Shown: positions 25,801 through 35,379 of the stretch, in pieces | How positions within the stretch are numbered: the first letter of the stretch is position 1 | Layout of the letters: every line of letters begins with the position of its first letter | DNA from: Protula sp. h YS-2021 | Taxonomy: Eukaryota; Annelida; Polychaeta; Sabellida; Serpulidae | Assembly (NCBI GenBank): GCA_949752745.1 | Contig: OX457029.1 | Coordinates: 9,091,511-9,155,510 of the forward strand | DNA length: 64,000 nucleotides | Direction: 5' to 3' | Notes under the pieces: generated by a model | Told to the model about the DNA's origin: nothing | The model's database searches: none | Seen by the model: the letters and a program-made list of their open reading frames with translations, nothing else | Made by a program: the position numbers and the translations under genes

Positions 25801-28800
25801 TCGATACAGAACCGATGGCGACCTATGAAGACATTTTATCTAAAGTCGGAAAAGACAAATATTTTTCGAAAATCGACTTCACGAAAGGTTACTGCAAATC
25901 CCAATGGAAGAGTCGTCAAAGAGATATACTGCTTTCTCGACGCCCAGTGGCTGTTTTCAGTTCCGACGAAACCCATTTGGATTAGTGAATTCTGGGGCCG
26001 CATTCAACAGAGTTATGCGCAAATTACTCTCCGGCTTATAACTACGTTGACGACTTACTACCGCAAACCAGACAATGGGAACAACATTTGCGCTTACTAC
26101 GTGAACTTTTCACCTGAATACGCCACGCAAATCTAACGGTATGACCATCGAAATGTTTCATCGGTTACGACAACATTAATTTCACCGGACACGTTGTCGG
26201 CAACGTGATCTTTACAAATGGAACAGGATAAACTTCGAAAAATCCAAGACGCGTGTCGACCGACAACAAAGAAACAAATACGCTCCTTCTTAGGCTTATC
26301 AGGCTTCTACCGCAAATTCATCCCAAAATTCACAGAAGTCACCGCGCCTCTAAAAAACGGATTTGATCAAAAAGGGTCAACCAGCAAAAGTGGAGTGGAA
26401 GGAACCACAAGAGCGCGCTTTCACCAAATTGAAAGAACTTTTGAACAGTGCACCGATTTTGCGTCTCCCCGACTTCAACAGAGAGTTTTTGTTACGTACA
26501 GACGCATCGGACACCGGGCTTGGAGCTGAGCTTTTACAACAATTTAGCGACGGCCCATTCCCAATCGCTTACGCTAGTCGCAAACTGTTATCTCGCGAGA
26601 AGAATTATTCCGTGATAGAGCGTGAATGTCTCGCAATTGTATTCGGCATGATGCCATTCACCAAGTTTCGATTTACGCTCGAAACAGACCACGCGCCGCT
26701 CGCATATTTACGGAAGGGTAAAGTCGAAGGCAGACATCTCATGCGCTGGGCACTTTTCTTGCAAAACTACAATTTCAGCATCAAAGCCATCAAGGGAACC
26801 GAAAACATCGGAGCGGATTACCTGAGCAGAATGTGACATTTTTGTGTATATAGCTCGATTGTGATAATTGTATATATAGTTGATGAACGGCATGTGTTTG
26901 TTTCATCGAGATCTGCATTCTGAAAACTTAGAAGTTTTGCTACTGTTACATTTCTTCGGCTTGATATGTAATTCACGCCAGGACACGCGGTTTGATACGT
27001 TTTCATGAGCAGTAAGCTTATTTATAAAAAAAGAGACGTTTTAGATTGAAAACTTGCAAATCTTTGCGTGGTGTCGTCTTTAATGGTGTTTTCTAACGCC
27101 TTTAAGTAATTCTTGCATAGTTAAATTAAAACCGTTCAGTTTAAGGTTATTCTGACATTGTGAATGAAAATAACTTGAGTATTTTCTCAGAGGGGGGTTG
27201 TTGTCAGAATATAGAATTTTGCATTTTTGAGTCGATTTGTGTATGTTATTATCAGAATCGTTCTTGTGGGCTTAATTGGTGACTTCGTAGTCATACCGCT
27301 TATATATGTAACTTTTTAAGGCTTTCGGTATGTTTGAATACCATTTTTAAATTTTTGTTCAAATTTGGGGATAAATCTGTGAATTTGCTTTTTGTGAAGT
27401 GATATGCATCATAGTTCCTTGCTGTGCATTGTACTTTCAATACGCACTGATATTGTAAGGCATTAGTTTTTAAATCTTAAGATTTGTCAAATTATATAAT
27501 ATTTTTAGTAAAAGGGAGCGAAATTTTCTGTCACGTGGTTCTGTGTATCCAATAGAATTGTTGCGTGTAATTCTCTTCCCGAATGTAAATATTTACCTTT
27601 ACGACGGGGAGGTGTAAGTACCCAACAACGGCATGAAAACAAACGAAATGTTAACGAAAAAGCTGTGATGTGATTGGGCAATAATTCTGGAGGGAAACGT
27701 TTCTATTGGCAAACTTTCGTCACCCTCATGAAGTTATATAAGGCAGGCAGCCGCAGGGTTCGAGGCACTCGGTTTTCACAAATTCTAGAAGGCAGGAGAC
27801 CAGTTTGGATACAAAATTGGCGGGAAAATTAAAATAGCGTTCAAGTAAAAAGCATTTATAGGAAGACTGTTTGTTGTGTGAAAACTAGATGGTATCGAGT
27901 AAATTGAATCAGATACTGGATAGAACCTAGCAAAATTGGCAAAAGAGTGATAAAGCGAAAATAAATTTAAAGTTGGAATAAATAACACTCAGCTGCTAAG
28001 AAGGGAATAACTGCATATTGTGGATGTTGTGAATTGTATGGACAATAAAACAGAGAGAATGAATATCTGGATATTTATTTGACTTGCACAACCAAGATAT
28101 TAAAAAAAGAAATAGTACGATAACTTTGAGTAAAACAGAAAGCAGCATTGAACAAAATAAAATACGATCACTCCGTGATAAAAGTCATTGACACCGTAAG
28201 CGATAACCCGCTGCTAGAATTTGACATCGTGGCTCTCCGACATTATTTATTTAGAACTGATGGAAGAGATTTTATCTGACTGACCAGGCGTGATTGTGAC
28301 ATAATACTGGTGTAAATGACTGAACTGATTCGGTTGATTATGAGTGAGCATTGTTGATAGTTATAGAAGGGCTTAGTATTACAAAAATCACATTCTTGCT
28401 TGAAATTATAAAATTGTATTCTGCTCGAAAAAATAATAATCAGCCATAGAAAATTTTGATTAGGTATTGTATTAAAAATAATAAATAGAATAGATGTATT
28501 TCCTTAATTAATCAAAACCTCTCCTTTGTATTTTACATTTGTGTTGCGTTAGGAACTGGAATACTTATATAGCGGGATTTGGAAATATCACCGGTAATTA
28601 CTGGCTCGGTTTGGAAAGCCTTCATCGCTTGACTGCATCAACACCAGTATCATTACACGTCTATCTGGAAACCTTTGACGGTAATTCATCGTACGCTTTA
28701 TACAACAGCTTCTATATTGCTAACGCAACTGATGCGTACCGTGTAACAGTCTCTGGCTACAGTGGCGTTGCTGGCGATTCAATGGCTATAGCCAATGGAA

Positions 28801-29027
28801 TGCGGTTCTCGACGACTGATAATGATAATGATCTCTTAGTCGGTGGTAACTGCGCTAGTCAATATACTGGCGCATGGTGGTACCACACTTGCCTCCAATC
28901 AAACCTAAATGGACTGTATTTCCTTGAAGATGAGACGCCTTCCTACGCCAGTGGTATCGTGTGGAATTCATACAGGGGCTTTTACGAGTCATTGAAAACC
29001 TCCAGAATGATGATTTGTGGCGCATAG
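19848..29027 (+). CDS. Secreted PAN/Apple + fibrinogen C-terminal domain protein, three exons
   Basis: Exons are 19848-20154, 20436-20628 and 28553-29027. Donors are AAA|GTGAGG and CAG|GTAGAG; acceptors are AACAG and GTTAG. Phases 1 and 2 match and the product is 324 residues. Exon 1 has a signal peptide (LSAFMLLLFVYPSVHS) and a PAN/Apple-like domain (CAIVCGETSNCLSANY, GRICELYQ). Exon 2 begins the fibrinogen domain: SCSELQELGF, VYFVDPDGERPMEVYC, VFQRRIDNSISFYR. Exon 3 completes it: NWNTYIAGFG, YWLGLESLHRLT, YSGVAGDSM, the calcium-site word DNDND, NCASQYTGAWWYHTC and GIVWNSYRGF. Ficolin-, tenascin- and FREP-type proteins use this domain for binding carbohydrate or protein outside the cell. An innate recognition or adhesion role is inferred. 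Intron 2 is 7.9 kb because of a retrotransposon; the coding frame is intact. Confidence 0.9.
20733..21360. repeat. Intronic minisatellite, unit about 29 bp
   Basis: Variants of GATTCTCTTGTGGATGACCGACTT recur about 20 times with decay toward the right. It sits in intron 2 of the PAN-fibrinogen gene. The Gmr1-like element lies inside it: similar words (GTGGCTCTCCGACA) follow the element at 28230. Confidence 0.7.
21363..22361 (+). repeat. 5' LTR
   Basis: It runs TG...CA and matches 27238-28226. A TATATAAG box at 21869-21876 and an AATAAA at 22291-22296 fit U3 promoter and polyadenylation signals. Compared with the 3' copy it seems to lack about 39 bp at its left end (see 27199). Confidence 0.85.
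22365..22382 (+). other. Primer-binding site complementary to tRNA-Pro
   Basis: TGGGGGCTCGTCCGGGAT begins three bases after the LTR. From family knowledge this 18-mer is the complement of the tRNA-Pro 3' end, as used by murine leukaemia virus. It marks where minus-strand DNA synthesis begins. Confidence 0.9.
22407..23663 (+). CDS. gag: Gag with SCAN-like capsid part, zinc knuckle and start of protease
   Basis: The 418-codon frame is open. Residues 1-75 form a highly charged coiled coil (ERERNARECEARTQEREDR). About 85-245 is a retrotransposon gag capsid region (PKLPKFDEKVDEIDAFIERF), ending in LREQFTNMCSSDLSLFIREC and PRSMEEMMHLAEQY, which resemble the SCAN domain that vertebrate zinc-finger genes took from Gmr1-like gag. 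The zinc knuckle at about 287 reads CYYCGKSVDFARDC: the His of the CCHC pattern has become Asp. The last 30 residues enter the retropepsin, with DAG in place of DTG or DSG. The frame ends there at a TAA. The first Met, 25 bp after the primer site, is the natural start. Confidence 0.85.
   Translation: MEHEMREWIALGQQREEDKAAERERNARECEARTQEREDRIREQEMERERHEREMERIREETRLIEARAQAGEPPAQDRPAQASRPKLPKFDEKVDEIDAFIERFERFARTQQWPENTWTMSLSAILTGKALEVYSSMPVDEADNYQTLKTAILRRYQLTTEGFRTKFREIKPDKEESERHLCARQKRFFTRWIDMSDIQKDYEHLCDLLLREQFTNMCSSDLSLFIRECSPRSMEEMMHLAEQYIEAHNGSIGQTRTKPVPYSRPPQQLNTRASSQTQLNCYYCGKSVDFARDCLKAKADHKDSTPRRHDFSYASNRQHRTNSPKNWRSFNRDVNKVSNAKTAVVRTKPVQDIVSENVKDGKLCLANGDAIPYTGAICDKLEYTKRLPLYRGLVSGRKVIVLRDAGCDSTVIRKDLV
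23664..24157 (+). pseudogene. Protease C-terminal part and linker to integrase
   Basis: After the gag stop, a different frame (from about 23693) reads DPPYDLIIGNV, the usual end of a Gypsy-type retropepsin. A basic linker and ELKELQKKDATLIKLHTYAE follow, the lead-in seen before integrase in this group. The change of frame plus the TAA means Gag and Pol are no longer joined, unless frameshifting occurs. Confidence 0.65.
24158..25465 (+). pseudogene. Retrotransposon integrase (HHCC + rve core + GPY/F)
   Basis: Integrase joins element DNA to the chromosome. The zinc-binding part shows HESIVGGHLAAKKT and FCQSCDVCQRTVPKG. The core shows VAVDLIGPI, ILSDQGTQF and NPKCNELCERINGVLKK, giving the DDE residues. 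A stop near 24989 separates it from the C-terminal module at 25016-25465, which contains KVYLLLP, LLQWKGPYKI and the GPY/F pattern, then an acidic tail. The core is slightly shorter than usual between VPVAEALLEVF and VGFPREIL. The stop makes it a pseudogene. Confidence 0.85.
25466..26836 (+). pseudogene. Reverse transcriptase and RNase H, frame-broken
   Basis: RT begins LSESQRKDAEKLLREFSDIF, has a TAG near 25594, then KPYPIPYSKRQDIEEEVKNM, GIIEESQSGYNSTIVLVKKK, NYRQLN and FSKIDFTKGY. A frame change follows. The catalytic box is YVDD at 26043-26054, in a third frame. RT thumb words (TKKQIRSFLGLSGFYRKFIP) precede a last frame change near 26363. RNase H is then intact to 26836: RTDASDTGLGAELLQ, SREKNYSVIERECLAIVFG, LETDHAPL and NIGADYLSRM. 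Lying after integrase, this is the diagnostic gene order of Gmr1-like elements. Confidence 0.88.
27191..27197 (+). other. Polypurine tract
   Basis: AGGGGGG lies just before the 3' LTR homology, where plus-strand priming is expected. The full LTR then probably starts at TG 27199, 39 bp before the shared block. Confidence 0.6.
27238..28226 (+). repeat. 3' LTR
   Basis: It aligns with 21363-22361 from TGTGTATG to TTTGACA, with indels such as the 11 bases missing after CTTAATTG. Its true left end is probably 27199. Confidence 0.85.
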
Positions 29028-29944
29028 CTATTCAACTATTAATTTATTTTGCTCTGTAAGAGTTAGGCCCAAAAATAGCAGTCATTTAAAGTGATTGACT
29101 AAAGTGAGTTAATGGGAATTCACATGTGGCTACGATTGATCTACTACAAAAGAAGTTTAGCTCCAGGATCGTTTTCAATCAACTTTTCAGGATAATAAGC
29201 CCACACAGGATTAATATGGAGTACGTTGTGTAATCAAGCAAATACTCATTTTTATTGTGATAATTATATGATTTGATTAGATTAAACAGTTACATCGACA
29301 TCTATCTATGTAATATAATTGGAAAAATTTTGCACGCAAATTTTGCAACATTAAGCCACTTAAAAATTATACAACGCTTAGCCCCGCATTTTATAAAATA
29401 GTAGAATATGCATGTAAGAAGTGTAAGTTTTGGTCCTGTCATAAAGGGAATATGTTTTCTTTTTATTTCAAAAATTACTCGGTTTCTCCGTAAGGAGTAA
29501 ATCCATTTCTTTTATTTCGCCACATGTAGAGTTAATTAAGATGACAGGCTGTATTTACTAAAGCGGATATTTTAACTTAAACTATTTGTTACAAAATTGT
29601 AGAACAAAATCTGCACTTTATTTTTGCTTAATAACATAACCGGCGGATGATTTTCAATTGATGTTTAACAAAACTTATTTTGCTCCATAGTAGATTTGCA
29701 AAATCAGTATTGCCTGTCTGAATAAAACAGGCAACGCGTAATAAACTACTACTGACTATTTTCTAGAGGACACTACGGTTAGCGGCTACTGATTACGAAC
29801 AAACTTATAAATAGGCAACTTCTCACATTACGGGTTAACAAACCATTATTGACTTTATTCTAGAAAGCCTTACCGTACTATGAGTGACTTTAGGCTATGA
29901 GCTAGAACATACAACGGGTAAGTGCCCAGTTAATTTTTTGGTCC
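29028..29944. other. AT-rich 3' flank of the PAN-fibrinogen gene
   Basis: I see no gene. The words ACATGTGGCTACGATTGATCTACTA at about 29123 also occur near 18823, so a short dispersed repeat is present in both flanks of the gene. Confidence 0.35.
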
Positions 29945-30414
29945 ATGCATAAAGTACATGGGGATAAGAGGGAATTCATGAGTTATAGGTATAACATCGG
30001 TGGGCAAAACGATTTACTTGGGATTTCCCACATAAATCCCACTTTGGGAATAACACTTAATACATACGTATATTATGTGTATATTTTTCCATGCACAAAA
30101 TGCGCGGGTAAATATACGCGGGATTTATGTGAGATTTCCGACGTAAATCCAACGTTGGAAATTCCCACTGAATATATACATATATTATGCGTGAATTTGC
30201 ATATGCATAGAATGTGTGGAAAATATACGTCGAATTTACGTGATATTTCCCACCTAATTCCCACGATGGGAATTCCCCTTAATTTTAATATTAAGCGTTC
30301 ATTTGCCCTGCATAAAATAAGTGGACAAATATACGCGTGATTTACATCACATTTGGCACGTAAATCGCACGGTTGGAATTCCCCTGACTATATTCGTATA
30401 TTATGCGCATGTAG
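29945..30414. repeat. Satellite, unit about 112 bp, four copies
   Basis: Units start GCATAAARTRTGTGG, continue with AAATATACGCGNGATTTACG, CCCACGTAAATCCCAC, TTGGGAATTCCCC and end with TATACGTATATTATGCG. Copies start near 29947, 30093, 30205 and 30310. A 131-codon frame crosses it only because the units lack stops in one frame. Confidence 0.75.
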
Positions 30415-30415
30415 C

Positions 30416-30968
30416 CGAGACAGAAGGTCCTGAACAAAAGGACCAGGGCATAATGGCCTTTTCTAAAACGGTCTGAAATGAAAAGTTGGACAAACGGGCC
30501 CTGAGAATTTCTTTAGGTCAGGGATTTCAAAATTATTTTTATAGTAAGTAAAGGTAAAAAGTAAAAAAAATATGTTATTACCTGCAGCATTCACAACATT
30601 TATATGACGTATGCTTTTAAGAATTCACTCGTACAGTGCTTTAAGGACAGAATCACACGTACACTGCTTCGATCGGATTAGCGTGTGCACGGGAACGCAC
30701 ACAAAGGACAGGGATCTTTTGTAGTACAATGACTCCGAAAACTGGCATCTAAAGACAGTAAAGGGAGGTATTTGAAAGTGTCTTAGATGTGAGAAGATTT
30801 TGTGAAACAATACAGCAATTAACTTTGTTTTTAAGCAAAATTCTCAGGGCTCTATTGTCCAACTTTTCATTTAGGGCCTTTTTGAAAAAAACCTTTTTAA
30901 GAAAGGCCGTTTGGGGAAAGGCCCTTATGTGCAAGGCCCTTTTGTCCAGGCTCCTTCGGTCTGGTTAC
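30416..30968. mobile_element. MITE with long inverted repeats, inserted in the satellite
   Basis: About 105 bp at each end are imperfect inverted repeats: left GACAGAAGGTCCTGAACAAAAGG ... TTGGACAAACGGGCCCTGAG, right the complement (CTCAGGGCTCTATTGTCCAA ... GTCCAGGCTCCTTCGGTCTGG). There is no transposase. Satellite sequence stops at its left edge and resumes at its right edge. Superfamily unknown; no clear target duplication. Confidence 0.7.
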
Positions 30969-31580
30969 CTATGTATATAATTGCCCATGCGTAAAATGTG
31001 TGGGCAAATATACGTGTGATTTGCGGAAGAACTCAAACATCATCCCCTAAGATATGCGTATATTATCTTCCGTAAAGGGGATGTTCCTTAATGGATACAT
31101 AGTTTCCTTCAATATTGCCATATGTTGCGTTTTGATGACTATCAACACAGTTTACAGGATATAACTGACGGTCTAGCAGCACATGTGATGGAAGTTAAGC
31201 AACGTCGGGACCGAGGAGTACATGAATGGGTGATCGCATTGATTGAAGATGCATAGCCCACGTTGTCAGCGTTTAAAATTCACGTTTCCCATGTAACTGG
31301 CTCAACGGGTCCCACGCACGTTACACGTGGATTTCCCACGTCTAAATCGCGTAAGTCAGTGTTTCAAATTCACATTTTCCCCATGTAACGGGCCCACTTA
31401 TTCCCACGTATATTACAATTGGACTTCCGACGTCCAAACTGAGTCGACGAGTGTTTCAAATTCACATGTTTCCCTCGTAGTTACGCGGGTCAATCCCGTT
31501 GAAATATACGTGTATTCTGCGTATTCTTCGTTGGAAGAATATGCAATATATGCGAATATTACAAAAGGGTATGCTTTGTG
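30969..31580. repeat. Satellite resumed, diverged units
   Basis: GCCCATGCGTAAAATGTGTGG, CACGTTTCCCATGTAAC and TTCCCACGTCTAAAT-type words continue the 29.9-kb array at lower identity. A 5S-like segment lies within (31188-31245). Confidence 0.55.
31188..31245 (+). pseudogene. 5S rRNA-like relic (internal control region)
   Basis: GAAGTTAAGCAACGTCGGGA, AGTACATGAATGGGTGATCG follow the eukaryotic 5S rRNA core (GAAGTTAAGCAACGTCGGGC..AGTACTTGGATGGGTGACCG), the Pol III internal promoter region. Sequence before and after does not match 5S, so this is a fragment, possibly from a 5S-derived SINE. Confidence 0.65.
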
Positions 31581-31619
31581 GGTGAACGTCTATTGACTGT
31601 GTTCTAGATAACACAACGA

Positions 31620-32528
31620 GAAAGTAGAGCAAGTAAGACTATTAAGCGGCTTATGATTATGTCCTAATACCAGCTTGTCCTGGATAGGAACGGTATTCCT
31701 AATTGTATTGTTTTGATCTAATCCGGCTTTAACTATGACATCATCTTATGATATAATCACTTCATTTTCCCTGGCATCTGTTCTTCTTGTTAATGTTCTT
31801 GCTAACTCGCATGTTAAACGCCCTGTACATTTTTGACTTTAAGTTTTATTCGTATCAGTTGAAGAAATTTACGATTGATGCGCCTTATAACTTATATCAG
31901 CAAAATAAAACTCTTTATGTGAAATGTTATATTTTTCAAAAAGCATTTAGATAAAAAGAAATTTCCATCAATGCCATAATTAGATATATCATTTCGCATT
32001 ACATCATCCAATGCAGAGAGGAAGAATGTAGAAATATCTATTAAGTTTTAAAATGGTTATTAAATTCAGTTATTAAGCTTAATAGAGTTAATGAATTTAT
32101 TTACGGAATTCCACTGTACACGGATTCAAAATCTGTAGCTACATGACATTCTTGTGCTTATTTGGGGACAAATCTCCAATGTCTCTGCATGTACTAACGG
32201 CAAAAGTCTGAAAGATCTAAAACTAGCTTCGACTCGGTGATTATGCTAGCTGCGTAATGAACAAAGTTGTATTACCTTTGCGCCTGAATTAAACGTCAAG
32301 CTACATTAATAGCGGAAAATTTTGAGGGAACAAATATTGTAATGATCGGAGTACTAAGTTTCTAATATTCAATATCTATACAACGTCTCCTGGTTATTAA
32401 GTGATTATATCTTGATGTGGCTATATCCTGCTGTTCTACCATTCGACCTGACCATTCTGCCTTCTGTGTGATCCATCACCGGGCTATAAGGTTAAATAAA
32501 TACATAAATATCAACCCTCCAAGAAATG
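31620..32528. other. AT-rich non-coding
   Basis: I see no gene. The stretch may include the LTR side of the BEL/Pao relic that follows, but I found no partner repeat. Confidence 0.3.
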
Positions 32529-34262
32529 AGTCGGTGTCGAGGCTGTGTGCCAGTTCTAGGTGCACGGCTCTAGTTCCCAGGTAGATGAACAGACACTAAT
32601 AACGCTGAGCCGTTCCGCGTCCAAACTAAACGTGGAGGTAACCGAAGTAATCGATGCCAACGTAAGTGAGTGGGGGTTTGTAGGGCGTCAGCCGCTGACT
32701 AGGAAGAGGAGTGGGCTGATGCCTACATGGCCCTTGACGTCGCCTTTTACACCCGAAACAGTTGCCTGCTACGTTTCACGTCTGCCAATCCGCGTAGAAT
32801 CCAGAAGCACGACCGAAGAAGCGTCAATACGTTTTGCGTCCTAACGTTCCCATTGGTCTCTTGGAAGTGACGAATAAGGAGCGTCGTCACATGGTGCCAC
32901 TGGGTAAGACAATTGGATGTTTGGCTCCACGGTCCAATACCGCGCCTTCGAGTCGCCCGCCGACCTTAATAAGCCCATCTTCTATGATCGGACTCAGCTT
33001 TACTAGCCTGCTGTCAGAAGGCACTGTGCGATTCACAGTCAGGCTCTGAAATGACCGGGTTTGGACTACTTTAGCACAGCAGAAGCTGCGTCCCTAAACT
33101 CTGCCACTGAGATGTTGACCCTTTTGACTTCGTCCCTAGTGCGTTTCAAGAATTTCTATTTGTAATATTCCTTGGACAGCAGAAGTGAAGCGACAGCCCT
33201 GACTAATCTCGGCCAGCGAGTAGCGCAGGATCATGTCATCTAAAGCGGTGTCTGTCGTATCGGCGTCACAGGGTCGATGGGTCCATTGGGCCACTGCTTT
33301 CGTGCTTCAAGATAAACTTTAGGCCAGTCAGCCATCGGTTGATGCTGTCAAGATCGTCTGAACTAATTCCTCTCGAGTCAGATCTGAGAGATTGTGTTGC
33401 GAGGGCACGTGTCGCCACTGCGAGAGCGTAAAACTTCCGTGGATAACGCTGAGACGATTCGCCACAAAGGTCTTAAAGCGTTTGGCTTGGTTATTAATAT
33501 AACCGATCACGAACATGGTGTCGGTTCAGAACAATGTCCCGTTTACTTCGAGTTTCAACTCCTGGGCAACCATTTCCTTGAATCGACAGGCGACCAGGCT
33601 GCACAGAGCTCCAGGCATGGGATTGATACTTCCCAATGACAAGCGCTCAATTAACATTGTCATTTTTGTCTTCCAGGCGAAGGAAGACGCAAGGGCCGTA
33701 TTCAACCTTGGAGGCATCACAGAAAATGTGAAGCTCCGCGGAAGCCAGCGTTCCGAAATAGGTAGTCTTGTAAGATCTGTTTATATTTACTTTGCTCAAG
33801 CTCAGAAGCTTGTTGACCATTCTAACCATAGGTATCTGTGTTCTTAGGGATGTCTTCGCCCCATCCAAGGTTCTACCTGCGCATGTTTTTCAGAATCAAT
33901 TTGGCCGGTAGAATGACCGGAGCGACGAGTACGCATGGAACAAAAAAGGAACTAACTTCGGACAGGATCTCACGTCGCGTCAACTGCTTTTCCTTGATCT
34001 TCACGTCAAACCGAAGGCTGGGTCTCTCTACGTTCCACTGGATACCCAATGCTATATCACAGGGAAGACCATCGTCGAGGTCGACATTGATCACAGAGGT
34101 GGCCCCTTCTGGTTCCAGAATTGAGACCAGCACTTCCTTGTCATTGCTTGGTGAGGCGAAACCCTCCGGCATGTAGCAGTGACCGGAGGTCGGAGGCGAG
34201 TTCGATCGCCTCTGGTACCGATGGCACGGATTTGAGGCAGTCGTCAACGTAGAAGTTCCTCC
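32529..34262 (-). pseudogene. BEL/Pao pol fragment (RT end, RNase H, integrase)
   Basis: On the minus strand from 34262 downward: [19 protein letters not shown] is the RT catalytic box in the BEL form. GIQWNVERPSLRFDVK, TRREILSEVSS and LPAKLILKNMRR complete the RT/A17-type region. ELHIFCDASKVEYGPCVFLR starts the RNase H, with [15 protein letters not shown] and [12 protein letters not shown] its end. VKLSPIIEDGLIKVGGRLEG and KHPIVLPSG precede integrase. DYFGYLHV, TRAVHLELAHSLDTDSF belong to the integrase core, where the fragment is cut. Several frameshifts and stops are present. It lacks LTRs, gag and protease. Confidence 0.85.
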
Positions 34263-34265
34263 TCA

Positions 34266-34345
34266 CAGGTAAGAGGACAGAAGCCCCCGGGACAGAAGCC
34301 CCCGGGACAAAAGCCCCCGGACAAAAACCACCGAGACAAAATCTA
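34266..34345. repeat. 14-15-bp minisatellite (CCCCCGGGACAGAAG)
   Basis: Five to six units, the last ones diverged (CCACCGAGACAAAAT). The array begins exactly at the upstream edge of the BEL pol fragment. Confidence 0.8.
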
Positions 34346-34349
34346 CCCG

Positions 34350-35030
34350 AATGATTTTTTAATTTAAGAAATAAATCGAACTTGCGCAATTACATTATTT
34401 GCATTTGGAGTCCAGTAAATCTTATTGACTCAGGGGTTCCTTTGGATTATTCAAGGTTGTGCGGTGTTGGGTTGGAAAACCAAAGACAAACGACTCCTTT
34501 TCTACATTTCTTTCCAAATGTTGTCCACATATTTATGCATAGAGTCTCAACCATCCATGTGCATGACGATGTTTATAATGCAGAACTGTTCTACATTGCT
34601 TAAGAAGAAGAAAGCTGAAGACTTTGTGGGGGTAGCAATAATTCGAAAAAGCTTGCTAAAACAGGCGGGAGCGTATCACAGGTAATGTTTTCCTTTCCTA
34701 TGTCGTTCTTGTTACTGACAGGTAAATCATACCTGCAACTATTCCACTTTCTCTAATGACTTCTTATTGCTACCTAGGTGTCACATGCTTCCTTTCATAT
34801 AACCGTAATCCATAATCATGGAAGAACAGCAATCGAGAACGACCAGTTTCTCCAAAGACATGAAAGCATACGTATGTTTACGAGGAAGATCTGTTCTCAA
34901 AATGCAATGAAGAGGAACTGTAAGAAAACGTTCAACCGAAGAAGGACGGCACCATGCTGCCTCTCTGGGTTTGAAACGCGCCACAAAGCGTTCCAAGTGT
35001 GGCGGATATACAAGTGTCTCATGTACTTCA
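34350..35030. other. No supported gene
   Basis: Overlapping frames on both strands (34425-34685, 34781-34996) lack motifs. An open frame starting at 34778 leads into the OTU-like segment but its first 85 residues are not recognisable. Confidence 0.3.
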
Positions 35031-35039
35031 GTTGTTCTA

Positions 35040-35379
35040 CCTTCCTCATCTGTAGTGGTGACGGCAGATGTTTCTTTCGGAGCCTCGCAATCACCATGAA
35101 CAATGATCTACAGGGGCAGATCGAGACGAATTTGGAGTGATTTCTAACCCTTTAACTTCTCTGAGGGAAAGAGATCTGGTGGACATATACAGACTGGAAA
35201 CTATAAATTACATGTGCGAACACTCCAGCGACTATCAACACATGGATAACGACGCCATTGACGCTGATATGCCACAGCAAATAAGATTCTCGTCATTGAT
35301 AGATAGAATAGAAACCATGGCAGATCCTCAAAGCATGCCGGGTGAAGTTGAAATCAGTGCTGCTGCAAAAAAACCTTAA
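35040..35379 (+). pseudogene. OTU-like cysteine protease fragment
   Basis: SGDGRCFFRSLAITMN matches the catalytic word of OTU deubiquitinase-like domains (GDGxCxF, with Asp and Cys). After a frame break at about 35138, RERDLVDIYRLETINYMCEH, ADMPQQIRFSSLIDRIETMA and PGEVEISAAAKK follow the later part, where WGxxxEIxALA is usual. The catalytic His region is missing at the stop. OTU domains are common cargo of animal transposons, so this is probably transposon debris. Confidence 0.6.

Larger units (their letters stand above)
21363..28226 (+). mobile_element. Gmr1-like Ty3/Gypsy LTR retrotransposon, inactivated
   Basis: LTRs of about 990-1000 bp flank gag, protease remnant, integrase, reverse transcriptase and RNase H, in that order. 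Integrase lies before RT, as in Ty1/copia, while the domain sequences are Ty3/Gypsy-like. That combination defines the Gmr1-like group first noted in cod. The LTRs differ by a few percent including small indels. Frame breaks in pol make the copy defective. No clear target duplication is visible (TCCCT before, TCGTG after). Confidence 0.9.

Noticed and set aside
29945..30340. 131-codon open frame
   Set aside because: It runs through the ~112-bp satellite and changes meaning with each unit; it is open by repetition, not selection.
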